A stretch of DNA of 64,000 bases from Basidiobolus meristosporus CBS 931.73 (taxonomy: Eukaryota > Basidiobolomycota > Basidiobolomycetes > Basidiobolales > Basidiobolaceae). The notes beneath the pieces are model-generated. The model was not told the origin of the DNA, did no database searches, and worked only from the letters and a program-made list of their open reading frames with translations. The translations under genes and the position numbers were made by a program. The stretch covers positions 28,983-92,982 of the forward strand of contig MCFE01000332.1 in NCBI GenBank assembly GCA_002104905.1. Reading direction: 5' to 3'. Of this stretch, positions 32,897 to 43,917 are shown piece after piece (position 1 is the first letter of the stretch; every line of letters begins with the position of its first letter).

Positions 32897-34051
32897 ATGT
32901 TGGATCCATTCAAGTTCTTGCTAAATGATTTTAGAAGGGCCCAAGTGCCTATGATGTGCCTTCATACAGATATTTGGGCACTACTGATTAATCTAGCAGA
33001 ACTAGATACCTTGGAGAGTTGACAAAGATGGAAGAATTTGAGTAGAAAGCTGCGGCATGAGTTCTACATCAAGATGCCAACTGATACATGTAAGAAGATA
33101 TATAACAAGACATGTATTGAAATCAAGAATGAGCTGAGACTGAGGGGATTTGATGAAGAAGCCGTGCGGGAACAATTCTGCGCACAATTTGCACAGTGCA
33201 GGCCTGACGCATCTGTTTGTGCCTCAACTTTGGGAACCAAAGAGATTTTGAATGAGTTTTTGCCTCAAATGGCTAATGTACTGCGTGATATATTAGTAGA
33301 GCTAAGTGGCTTCCAAGAGCAATATACACAGGACTCATCCAGGCAACAGCTCCAAGGTATCAGACAGAGGGTAAGTGAATACCTTGAGGAATCAGATGGT
33401 GAGCTTCAGGAGGAAGAATACAGACCGCAAGCAACATTGTCCAGATTGCACCAGCACACCTTGCTGGATTCCTTACCATCTCTTGCAACCACAGTGTGCC
33501 GGTGCACGTCAGTCCAGACTATGCCAACACCCTTTACCAGAGTGCCCCACGTTGAATCAACACACATTGGGTTGATGCGCACGCTTCAGAGCAAAACTAC
33601 CAGAACTTGCCAAACTGCTCATTTAGACACAAGTCCATTGGAGCGGACCAAGTTGGGTCAACATGCAGCATCACATCAAACTCAGCCAAGGGCCATCTCA
33701 ACGCGTCAAGGTGCGCCTGCGCGTGCCATTTTGCCTGACCATCAGTCAGTTACTTCTGGTGAACTGACTGATGATGACCAACATGAAGTGCCTCAACCAC
33801 CAGAGCCCTTGGCAAGTAAAAGAACGCGTCAGCGTGTGGCACTCCAGGCCAGTTCAGTTAGTTCATTTGGAGTGATTCAGAGCGGCCAAGGTGCAGCATT
33901 GCACTCATCAACTAGGAGGCAAAATACTGACTACAAATACACAAGTAGCCAAGATGATAGTCAGCCAGGAAGTAGTATAGGTGTGCAAAGTGAGTCACTA
34001 CCAAATGCTTCAGTAGTAATCCCTGTGAGAAAAAAACCCAGGAGAAGATGA
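32897..34051 (+). pseudogene. Harbinger accessory protein gene (E4), one early stop
   Basis: It starts MLDPFKF and meets a TGA at 33020-33022 after 41 codons. Beyond that the frame is open for at least 337 codons to the end. Visible parts are the conserved LSRKLRHEFYIKMP and IKNELRLRGFDEEAV region, a helical LRDILVELSGFQEQYT segment, an acidic patch (YLEESDGELQEEEY), a long Arg/Thr/Gln-rich low-complexity middle, and the tail VIPVRKKPRRR. The tail is a probable nuclear signal. It is the best template for the full length of this protein (about 385 codons). No known domain is recognised; a DNA-binding or transposase-helper role is inferred from position only. Confidence 0.72.
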
Positions 34052-34794
34052 TGCAATTGCTTTGAATTGCTATTATTTGCAATGATCCCGACGACCCATT
34101 TTTTTGCAATCTGAATTAAGCCATCAAAAATCAGTGATCATCAAATTTTTGATATAAGTAATATCAAGGTTGTCTCATATATGAGACAGAACCCCTATAA
34201 ATAAGCACCCTGCATATATATATATCATATGTAATACCAGTGCAGCTATTAGATCTGTTTTGTACCAACCTAATTGCTTGCGTGCTAGCTATGACACCTT
34301 GTCCAAACACTAGGATCAAGGATTTACTTGCTCAATGGGCAAAATGGGATATTTGATGGCAAACCAGGTAGTTTGCTTAGTAGTCAATGAGCCAATTGGG
34401 GGCTGCCAGCTTCAGGATACTTTTTGGACCAATTAACCACTGAGATACTGTCCAATTGGAATGATGGTAACCACAATGGTACGTATCAGTGTAGTTTATA
34501 GTGTGATACACATTTATTTCCATTTACATTAAAGAAACATATCCAAATACTGGATTTTACCTGTCATAATAGCGGTATCCAATTGCGCACGTGATGCAAA
34601 CATTACAAGTTGGCACAATCATCTGTGCCAGCCTCATTGCGTCAGATTGTGCCATAGTGTGCAAGATTGTCCCACATAGTGCAAAATTGTCCAAGAACAA
34701 TGCTGCCTTCTGGTAGCTTTAATATTGCGCCCAATCATTCTTTACAACCACGGATTGCGCCACGCGCCCTGGCACGGTACAATGGAACAAGTCT

Positions 34795-34842
34795 ATTATC
34801 AGGGATATTGGACTCTGACTGAAGCTACATATTGTGGTGCTA
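34795..34842. other. Short remnant between E4 and CACTA-2
   Basis: 48 bp of target sequence that follows the E4 duplication. It may belong with 30748-31371. Confidence 0.3.
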
Positions 34843-35835
34843 CCCTATGAAAAATGGATTGGTCCTCCAGGTACATCCAATCTGGGTCAGCCATCAAGTT
34901 CCCATCAGGAGACAGCTATACTACCAGCAGCTTGGAATTAATGACCATCTACACAATCTTATGACAGGATCACAACAGTGTTTTACTAATTTACAACTAA
35001 ACAAAGTTGATAGAATATAATGGTATTTTTACAGTGTTTTGTCAAGGGTCACATGGCATTGTTGCAGTCTTAGTGCACTTTACAAATATTTGAGTAGATC
35101 TAACTGGCCAGTAAGTCTAATTGCCTTATGTGGCAAAAACCTGATGGTGCTTTGATAGCCTAATTACAAGTCTTTGACAGCATTATCATGGCAGTATGGT
35201 GGCCTACAGATAGATTTGTGTAATGCTACTACACCAATTTACCAAATGGTATTTCCTTTTTTTACCACCCCTTGCACAATTCAAATACACCAATGTAGAA
35301 TAACCCCCCTTTATATGCTTACCCATTAATACTGTGGGTATTCCACAGATAGTTTGAATCCAAAAAATATTAAGGCCTCCTGCTGACTAACCTCTACAAA
35401 CATGCACACCTGCCACAATTGACATCCTTCTATCACCTCAACATTACAGCTTTTCAGTGTGATGCTTGCCAAATTGCCATATACCTTGTATTGCTGGTAG
35501 CATATACATTATGTAAACATATGCCTGGCTTCTGCCACTTCTGCCATGTCTACCTCCTGAATATCTGCAAAGAGCTTTTTGGTATTTAGCCCTATATTTC
35601 TTCTCCCGGCTGGGGCCTAGTCCCCCTTATAGGTACACTCTGGCTCTTGTTAGTGTGAATTCTGTATTGTATGGTGTATAAATTGGCTTGTGTCCAAGAG
35701 AAATCTGGCATACTGTTGTAGAGCTTTGCTAATAAAATAAGTTGCTTGTTGAACTCAACCCAACATTGCATTACTTAACTGATTACCCATGCTATGGGAC
35801 TACTTGGCTTCTTAATGCAACAGGCATAGGTGTCT
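34843..35835 (-). pseudogene. CACTA-2 transposase, C-terminal part and 3' end
   Basis: It matches CACTA-1 from about 51885 to its 3' end. Translated pieces are short and full of stops. It is the continuation, across gypsy-C, of the transposase gene whose main part is at 40423-43607. The CCATG at 35836-35840 is the left copy of the gypsy-C target duplication. Confidence 0.7.
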
Positions 35836-35840
35836 CCATG

Positions 35841-36375
35841 TGTCATGATTACATAACATCCTTGGTCTCCAATTATCTAGCCAAATCAAATCAGTGAAGA
35901 AATCCCAGTTCCTTCTAGAAAGTTCTACTACATTCTAGCAACTTCTTGAAAGCTCCAAGTCAACATAACACAATGAAACATTCTATGGAAGCTTCCCATT
36001 GGATTTTGTGTAGTCCCATGCCATATATGGGAGCTACATGTCACATGACCCAGTCACATGATCAGCTGACACCTGACATATCTCCATGTGATATTCCAGT
36101 CTGTTCTCTTGTGTATTCTATCTTGGAACACTTACTGTGCCTCACCCCAGAACCCTATCAGTATTAGCTAATATCCCTTGGCATCCATTTTGCCAAAAAG
36201 TATATATAGTCTTATCCCCCCTTATGTATTCCTCAGTCTGATAAACACAGGTCTTGAATAAACAGCCTTGCCTTGGAAATCCGCCTTGCCTTGGAAACAT
36301 GTCTTGCCTTGTTGATCCACACCTAAGTCCTTTCCTGGTCCTGCCTTGCTTAGCTCTACTCTCCTGCCTTGTGTC
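35841..36375 (+). repeat. Gypsy-C 5' LTR
   Basis: It begins TGTCATGATTACATAACATCC and matches the solo LTR at 54272-54995. The final 11 or so bases, ending TAACA in the other copies, are missing at the inner edge. Confidence 0.85.
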
Positions 36376-36640
36376 ATTGCTAAAAGCTTTATCAGACTGC
36401 TCCTGACTTAGCTGTGGATCTCTGCCTTCTACCCAAAGTTCTTGAGAAGAACTTGTAAAGGAATACCTACCATAGGCATTACCCTGAATCTTTCCCAAGT
36501 CTTGTCCTCTATAGGTCGTGTAATCATCCTGTGAACAATCTTCTCCTGAATTGTTGGGAAACTCCAATGTACAGTTACAATTTCAGGCTTTCAACTGGAC
36601 CCTCCAATGAAAATGCAGTACATTTAAAAAATATCATACG
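36376..36640. other. Segment replacing gypsy-C gag
   Basis: About 265 bp between the truncated 5' LTR and the protease. The plus strand has no gag-like frame. The minus strand is open over 36142-36567, partly across the LTR, with a stretch such as DDYTTYRGQDLGKIQG that looks like real but unplaced coding sequence. It could be an inverted gag remnant; this is not proven. Confidence 0.35.
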
Positions 36641-36649
36641 CTACCAAGT

Positions 36650-37400
36650 CCTTCCAGTCCTTAAGAATGCCTGTCAACATCCACCTCCCTGAATCCAGCC
36701 CTGTCTGTGTCCTTGCCCTCATAGATTCTGGTGCTTCCTCCTGTTTCATTGACCAATCATTTGTCCAGAAGCACAAAATCCCTACTGTTCTGAAATCCTG
36801 TCCTGTCTAAGTAGAAGTTATTGATGGAAGGTCCCTCTCTTCTGGTGCTGATACTCATGAGACATGTCTGCTCCAGCTGTCCGGTATAGATCACCACAAG
36901 ACATTAGCCTTCAGCATCATCAACTCTCTACACTACTCCATAGCCCTTGGAAGCTCATGGCTTAGTCACCATAACCCAGCTATCAACTGGAAGGCCAAAA
37001 TCCTGACATTCATCAGAATCCACCATGTCAACTCCATGAAACCACCTGATTTTTCAGGCAAAGAAGTATCCTTTCCTAGCCTACCCAAGATCCAGAAGCC
37101 CATCATCACTGAAGGAACCCCATCCAATGTAATACCTGCCAAATATCAAGAGTTTGCCCATGTCTTTGAAAAGAAGAAAGCCAAACTACCCCAGCCCATA
37201 GACCCTTTGATTTTACCATTGACCTTGAAGAAAGAAAAACCCCACCATTTGGTCCTATTTACAACCTCGCACAGCCTGAGTTGGAAGAACTCCATGGCTA
37301 TATTCAAGAAAACCTAAAGTAAGGTTTTATTCAGCACTCTAAGTCCCCAGCTGGTGCCCCAATCCTCTTTGTCAAAAAGAAGGATGGTACCCCAAGATTA
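36650..37400 (+). pseudogene. Gypsy-C protease and RT N-terminal region
   Basis: The retropepsin is readable from about 36680 with LALIDSGASSCFIDQSF (the active-site DSG is intact). It continues through a second conserved block near 36930, ALGSSWLSHHNPAINW (the usual 'LG-x-x-WL' signature). A TAA interrupts near 36808. A linker (37036-37317) with PAKYQEFAHVFEKKKAKLP leads to RT; this 'Y-x-x-F-x-x-VF' block is standard in gypsy elements. A stop at 37315-37317 breaks it before the RT fingers. Confidence 0.82.
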
Positions 37401-38575
37401 TGTGTAGACCACTGTGCCCTGAATAAGATCATAATTAAGAACCGGTACCCTCAACCCCTGATCAGCACCCTGTTGGATCAACTCTCTGCTGCCAAAGTAT
37501 CTATTATGACTGACCTCAGAGGAGCATATGACCTTGTCAGGATCAAGCCTGGTGATAAATGGAAAACTGTGTTCAGAACAAGATATGGTCATTTTGAGTA
37601 TAAAGCTATGCCATTTGGTCTCAACAATGCCCCAGCTGTCTTTCAACACCTGATGAATGACATATTCTGTGAATACCTTGACCAATTTGTGGTTATCTAC
37701 CTTGATGACATCTTGATCTACTCCATGACACAAGAAGAATGTAATTCCCATGTCAAGAAAGTCTTGACCAAACTTGACACTGCTGGCTTCTATGCCAAAC
37801 TGGAGAAATGTGAGTTTGACCAGAAAGAAGTTGAGTTCTTAGGTTATCTTATGAGCTCAAATGCAACACAAATGGACCCCAAGAAAGTAGAAGCCATCCA
37901 GTTGTGGAAAACTCCCTATTCTGTAAAAAATGAGCAGTCCTTTCTTGGATTTCCCAACTACTACCGTAGATTTTTTGCCAACTACTCCAAGATAGTCACT
38001 CCCTGGACAAAGCTCACCCAGAAGAATCTGACCTTTGCCTAGAATGAGAAACAATCTAAGGCCTTTAATTCCATCCAGAAATCCTTCCTGTATGCTCCCC
38101 TGCTTGCTCACCCTGACCTTGAGAAACCTTTTGTCATAGAAACTGATGCCTCTGACTTTGCACTTGGTGCAATCCTTTCCCAGTACAATGACAAGAATGT
38201 ACTACACCCTATTGCATTCTACTCCTGGAAATTTCCTCCAGCTAAAGTGAACTTCAATATCTATGATAAGGAACCACTTGCAATCACAGTTTCCTTTGAA
38301 CAATGGAGACACTACCTTGATGGTGCAGCACAACAGATAAGGATCTTATGTGACCACAAGAACCTTGAGTACTTTACCACCTCAAAAGTACTAAACGCAA
38401 GGCAAGCCAGATGGTCCCTCTTCCTGTCCTGCATTGACATTGTCATCACCTATAGACCAGGTATAAAACAGGGGAAGCCTGATGCCCTGTCCAGAAAGGT
38501 GGAGTATTCCCTTGAAGAAGGGGATGATGCCTGTTGGCAAATGAAAACCTGGTCTCAGCAAAAGACACTTTGAGC
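37370..38575 (+). pseudogene. Gypsy-C reverse transcriptase / RNase H
   Basis: RT blocks are well kept: [55 protein letters not shown] and the catalytic YLDDILIYS at about 37695-37730. These are followed by the thumb with FLGFPNYYRRFFANYSKI. A TAG at 38040-38042 replaces a Trp codon after TFA. RNase H follows: IETDASDFALGAILSQ (38135), EPLAITVSFEQWRHYL, DHKNLEYFTTSK and a KPDALSRK end. The RNase H frame ends at 38571-38573. The pieces are collinear and need only nonsense changes to explain them. Confidence 0.88.
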
Positions 38576-40030
38576 TCCTTGCAACCCAGTCCTCCAGTAT
38601 TATTGCTCCCTCACTCTTTGAGAAAGTCAAGGCCAGCCAAGCCACCAATTCCCTAGCCATAACAATCAACAAATATCTCAAATTCTCCACTGACCCACCA
38701 CCCAAGCTCCCAAACCTCCAGTACCTACATCTAGTCAATGACATCATGTACCACCAACACCAACTGTTTGTTCCAGACCTTGATACCCAGTTGGATATCA
38801 TCCTTTCTTGCAATGATTGAATGGCTGCAGGACATTTTGGTACTGCTAAAGCCATGAATGCAATCAAGCAAGACTTCTGGTGGCCCAGGATGATATCTCT
38901 TGTCAAGGAGTACCTCCAATCCTGCAATACATGCAACCTTGTAAAATCTGCTAGACACCAGCCATATGGACTACTCCAACCCTTGCCAATCCCTGACCAG
39001 CAATGGAAGTCAATTTCAATGGACTTCATTGCCAACCTCCCAGAATCCAACCAATTCAATTCAATCCTGGTAGTGGCAGATTGGCTCATCAAGATGGCTC
39101 ACTTCATTCCCTGTTCAAAGAACATAGATGCTAGGAGACTGCGCACTTAGTGATCAAGAACATTTTCTGGCTGCATGGTATCCCCAGTGACATTGTATGA
39201 GATAGAGGACCCCAGTTCATATCAAAATTCTGGAAGCACTTCATGCAATATCTTGGTGTGCAAGTCAAGCTCTCAACCACTTTTCATCCACAGTCAGTTG
39301 GCCAGACAGAGAGAATTAACCAGATCCTTAAACAATACCTCTGGTGCAATACTAACTATCAGCAAGACAACTGGACCCAACTGCTACCACTTGCAGAATT
39401 TGCCTACAACAACTCATGTCATAGTGCAATAGGTCTCACTCCATTCTATGCAAATTTTGGATTTCATCTGCAATTTGATATCCAGATCCCAACCAACCCT
39501 ATAAGCCCCCCAGCAACTGAACATGTGTCAACAATTCTAGAAATCCAAGAAACACTCAAGAAAGAACTATCCGTAGGCCATCAGGGGTACAACAAGTTTG
39601 CAGGCAACAAATGGCAGCCAAGCCCCAAGCTTAATGAAGGAGATTCAGTATGGCTCATGAGACAAAACATTGCTACCAGCTGCCCTTGTGACAAGTTAGA
39701 CTACAAGAAACTAGGTTTAATCAAGATCAAGAAGAAACTTAGTCCAAATGTGTATCAACTACAGTTGCCACCAAGTATGAAAATTCATGACACATTCTAT
39801 GTATCCCTCCTAGAACCATTTCATGAAAGTACTCTACCCAACCGGCACCCAGCAAATCCCCCAGCCATCCAAGTGGACAAACACCAAGAGCTTAAAGTTC
39901 AGCAAGTGTTGGATTCAAAGTACATCAGACCTCAACTTCACTATCTGGTAGATTGAGCGGGTTATGGCCAAAATGATCAAACTTGGGAACCAGCAGCAAA
40001 CCCAACAAACTGTCAAGATCTAGTTGCGCT
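38576..40030 (+). pseudogene. Gypsy-C integrase with C-terminal chromodomain
   Basis: The zinc region (GHFGTAKAMNAIKQDFWWPRM, CNTCNLVKS) begins after a TGA at 38818-38820. The catalytic core has Asp in ISMDFIANLP, Asp in DRGPQF (39200) and Glu in VGQTERINQIL; stops at 39148-39150 and near 39198 interrupt it. The C-terminal part (39243-39956) has the SPNVYQLQLPPSMKIHDTFYVSLLEPF block. A chromodomain follows (QQVLDSKYIRPQLHYLVD, then AGYGQNDQTWEP), in which one Trp codon is now TGA at 39954-39956. Chromodomains in this position guide insertion toward heterochromatin marks, which fits its location. Confidence 0.9.
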
Positions 40031-40099
40031 ATTTACCTGACATACCCCAACAAGCCACAGACAAAAGCTTGAGGAGAGCCCCTCAAAAGAGGAGAATAG

Positions 40100-40417
40100 T
40101 GTCATGATCACATGACATCCCTGGTCTCCAAACATCTAACCAAATCATGTCAGTGAAGAAATCATGGTTCCTTCTAGAAAGTTCTACCGCATTCTAGCAA
40201 CTTCTTGAAAGCTCCAAGTCAACATTACACAATGGAATATTCTATGGAAGCTTTCCATTAGAATTTGTGCAGTCCCATGCCATATATGGTAGCTACATGT
40301 CCCTTGGAAATCTGCCTTGCCTTGGAAACATGTCTTGCCTTGTTGATCCACACCTAAGTCCTTTTCTGGTCCTGCCTTGCCTAGCTCTACTCTCCTGCCT
40401 TGTGTCTATTCCTAACA
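40100..40417 (+). repeat. Gypsy-C 3' LTR (internally deleted)
   Basis: 318 bp from TGTCATGATCACATGAC to CCTAACA, preceded by the purine tract AAAGAGGAGAATAG. Compared with the 5' LTR and the solo LTR it lacks an internal block of about 240 bp, after CTACATGTC. Confidence 0.85.
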
Positions 40418-40422
40418 CCATG

Positions 40423-43400
40423 TGCCCATCTGTCCTCAGTTTCTTCTAACTCATTCTGGCTGTCCTCCATGTGCTAACTCATCATACCCCTTATGGGTTT
40501 GAGGGTAAAATCTTAATGAGACTGAGATATGGCAGTACTGCAACTTAACTAATCTTACTATCTCCCCACACATCCACTCCATTGGAAACTCCAAAAGGGT
40601 GAAGCAAGGTCCAATATTCTCAACACACCAAGCAAGATGGAGTAGCAAAGGGATACAATAGCGGCAGAGATCTACACATTCAGTTTTATGTTTGTAGTGT
40701 AGCTGCCCAAGTCCTGTCACAAACTCCTTGCTCAACAGCTTTTAATGTGTCAAGTTGGCATTGATGAACTGCTTCTAGATAAATATTCCTACAATATCCA
40801 CATATAACTCCCAATTTTTCCAATGTACTCTTGGTAGGAAGGCTTCAGAATGCCTCTTGAATAAATACATATCCAGTTCTTCCATTAATTTGTATTGTTG
40901 CATATGCATATGATTGTTGATTGGAGCCTGTGAGAGGTAGTTAGGGTAGTGGATACTCTGTTATATCTTGTCAATTCTTTCAAATTTCTCTGGTTTCATG
41001 AAGGCCACAGTTGGCTTGAAATGCCCCATTTTCAACCTGGTCATCTAATGGGGATATTAGACTTGTTCTGTTGGATAGTGCCACATTGAGCCATGAGTGC
41101 CAAATGATGCCATAGTGTGCCAGAGAGGCCAATTGAGCCTCTACCTGGTCACAGAGTGTGAAACATAGCTCTGCATCTTCATGCAAAGTAGCCCCTGTGT
41201 TTCACCCATTGTGTTGGAGAAAATCCATTTTTTGATCTTTTTTTTTGGATCAATGTTGTGCAGGATGTGTTAGAGCACAAGCAGATTGAACATATGCATC
41301 TGGTACTCAATACCCATGGCACTCTGAATCTAGCTCCTGTAGCTTGTATCATGTCACAAAAATGCATGGCACTATCTTGGTCCACTGGTACTATCTGGCA
41401 CTATAAGTGCTTTGTATAGATCTTACTTTAGGGCTCATATTTAAATATAGTGCCAGATAGTACCAGTGGACCAAGATAGTGCCATTCATTTTTGTGACAT
41501 GATACAAGCTACAGGAGCTAGATTCAGAGTGCCATGGGTATTGAGTACCAGATGCATATCTTCAGCTCTCCTGTGCTCTTACACATCATGAGCTACACTG
41601 ATCCACAAAAAAAGGTCAAAAAATGGATTTTCTCCTGCACAATGGGTGAAACACAGGGGCTGCTTTACATGAAGATGCAGAGCTATGTTTCACATTCTGT
41701 GGCCAAGTATAGGCTCACTTGACCTCTCTGGGACACTATGGCATCATTTGGCACTCATGGCTCAATGTGGCACTATCCAACAGAACAAGTCTATTGTTGA
41801 AACTCAAATGCATTGCTCCCAGTGAAAAGCTTTTGCCCCAACAAATGCCCTCTATATCAAGTATCTCCTGTCTCTGATTGATTCCATATTCTGGCTGATG
41901 GCCTATAGCTTGCCAAACTTGCTGCAACTGCATGCTGACTTCTCTACATTCTCTCTGTGGGAAGATGGTGTTCTTAGTGTTGGTGTTTAGATAATGTTAA
42001 TGTGTGTGAGTATTGGAGTAAATCCCTTGGATCTTCCACATTCAACAGCAATACCATCCATTGTGCCCAGAAATGCCAGCTATCTTGCTGATGGCTGGTG
42101 CATCTGTAATGCAGATAATAATATGCACTTTACATGATGGCCATTTACTGTTATCCCACTGGAAAGCATACAAAATTGACCCAGCAATGGATACAGCTGC
42201 AAGTGAGACTACCATTGGATATTTGCTCTGATACCATAAGATAGGCAGCAGATTCAGTCCAATGAGAATCAGTGGCCAGCAGGATATGCTGGTAGAATAC
42301 CAGTCTAATGAGAATTCATCAAGTGCTAAAGCAAAGGCATGGTCATACGTACCCTCAAGTAGCCCTTACTTCTCAGCCATTTGTAATATTTGCCATTGAA
42401 TATATTGGATATGTTTATGCTTGATTGAAACTGAGTGAGGTACTTTATGGCTTTGCAATACTTGTTGGACTGCATGAGATTCTTTAGACAGGGTATTATT
42501 GGAATATATCTGGAGTGTGGACAATGTCTTCCCTCAATGGTGGTGGATCCCTGACAGTTTGCACACATTGCAATGGTGGCATTTTTGGATGTGACTGCCA
42601 TAGAATTGTTAACACATGCTGCAATCAGGAGAGTCTCTTGGTCATATGTTGCTAGCTACATGATGGTTGTCCACTTGTACCATGTACATGGTAAGTTGTA
42701 TCCCTGAATAATTTTGGCAAGAAGCGGTAATAAATCCTCAAAGCCCCCATTACTGATGTTGGTGGAAATGTGCCACTTCTCTAGCCACCACATTGCATCA
42801 TTCACCAGTGGATCAATTACTAGGCACACTTGACTACATAAAGTATCCTTAGCATTTGTTTCAATGGGTGTTGTCTCATAGCATATTGGGATTTCATCAG
42901 GCTCATATGTGGTACTGTTGTTAGGGGAGTTTGGCTCACAATCCATCAGCTGACCTTCTTTGTTAGAGCTATCACTCTGTGTGCCATACTCAGAGGGCTG
43001 AGGCAAGCCTAAAGGTGTCACAAACTCACCTGACTCAGTTTGGACAAGGTGACAAAGACAACCAGGTGCCAATATAGAACCCTATGAAATATCTCAAACT
43101 TGGAATTCATCTAACTTTTAGCTAGTATTCAGCTGGTATTCTAATGGTATTTTGCTAGTATTCAGCTTTTGTTTTGGGTTCAAAATTTCAAATGCAATTT
43201 TTGATGGAAGTACTGGTCATCTAATAACCAAATTTGCTATGTATGCTAGTTTGCCTAGTCTCCTCCTGGAGCACCTGTTTGCTTGCCTGCCCATCAGCTA
43301 AGAACAGAGATATTGAGAGTTGTCAATTCTGAGAAACTTGGAATTCAGCCAATACTTTGATGGTATTTTGCTGGCCTTTTCTCAGTTTTTTTACTTAGGG

Positions 43401-43607
43401 AGTAGTATCAGCTGCCTGGCAAGATAATGTTGATACAGTAGTGACTGATCAATGGTCAAATATGACTTGTGTAGCAAAACACTGGCCATGATCCTTGTAA
43501 TACTTCCTATGATGTCTGTGTGCCTCATGGCTGAGAGGCTTGCTAAAATAGCCATATGGTCTTTTTTCTCTTCTCTTACAGCTTTAAGTCAAAGTAGTGT
43601 TGTCCAT
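40423..43607 (-). pseudogene. CACTA-2 transposase (Tnp2-type), broken
   Basis: It starts at the Met at 43607 (MDN, then TLT) and is collinear with the CACTA-1 transposase. Readable pieces are the remains of the zinc-finger segment near 43500-43580, a segment with GEFVTPLGLPQPSEYG (42656-43072), and 42326-42601 with ATIAMCANCQGSTTIEG, HSRYIPIIPCLKNLMQ and KYYKWLRSKGYL. Further on are the Tnp2 core pieces near 42060-42330, and the C-terminal FTLLEFPMEWMCGEI block at 40451-40735. MITE copy 2 lies in the middle at an AAT codon position. Many stops make it inactive. It shares a roughly 310-bp divergent spacer with the accessory gene. Confidence 0.8.
41059..41792. mobile_element. 734-bp foldback MITE (copy 2)
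   Basis: The same length and structure as 2445-3178, with ATT at 41056-41058 and 41793-41795. The two arms are inverted copies around a loop near 41405-41445. The loop is in the opposite orientation relative to copy 1, as expected for insertion on the other strand. The tips are AGACTTGTTCTG and its complement. Confidence 0.9.
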
Positions 43608-43917
43608 GGGGTAAACAGCTTGACCTTCAACAACTTATGCTATCAAAGCACTTATTGGTCAATACTCATGTGAATTTAAGAAAGTCTTGTACTTGAGACA
43701 TTGCACCCACATGAATGTAAGATTCAATGATGACCTGCTATAGTAGGCACTATAAATAAAGTGGTGACACCATATACACATGTATATGCAACACCATTTC
43801 CCCTTTGGTTTGACTCACTTCCACATGTATGCAACCAAAAAATAAAGCAAAGTTGTCTGGCTCCAACCTAACCCCACCTCTGATGGCAGCAGTAGGATGG
43901 TTGCACAACAGCTTTCT
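43608..43917. promoter_or_regulatory. CACTA-2 divergent spacer
   Basis: About 310 bp between the two divergent CACTA-2 genes. It matches the CACTA-1 spacer at 49415-49721 in reverse, including the blocks near 43660-43800 that are conserved between copies. Putative two-way promoter. Confidence 0.4.

Larger units (their letters stand above)
31375..34794. mobile_element. Harbinger-like element E4
   Basis: 3420 bp from AGACTAGTTCC to GGAACAAGTCT, with ATT at 31372-31374 and 34795-34797. Both genes are present in full length, without nested insertions. Many CpG sites that E2 retains are TpG or CpA here. Confidence 0.92.
35841..40417 (+). mobile_element. Gypsy-C: chromodomain Ty3/gypsy (chromovirus), gag-less
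   Basis: LTRs lie at 35841-36375 and 40100-40417, with a 5-bp duplication CCATG at 35836-35840 and 40418-40422. The order is protease, RT, RNase H, integrase, chromodomain. The gag gene is missing, and the first internal 260 bp carry unrelated or inverted sequence. The pol frame has at least five stops. This is a complete insertion event into CACTA-2. Confidence 0.92.

Noticed and set aside
34795-34842. A possible second copia-2 LTR edge after E4
   Set aside because: Only 48 bp, with no TG/CA tips and no match to 30423-30747.
36142-36567. 141-codon minus-strand ORF as a possible new gene
   Set aside because: More than half of it is the gypsy-C LTR read backwards; only 36376-36567 is unexplained, and that is listed as such.
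38391-39092. 233-codon minus-strand ORF
   Set aside because: It lies antisense to gypsy-C RNase H and integrase motifs that are clearly readable on the plus strand.
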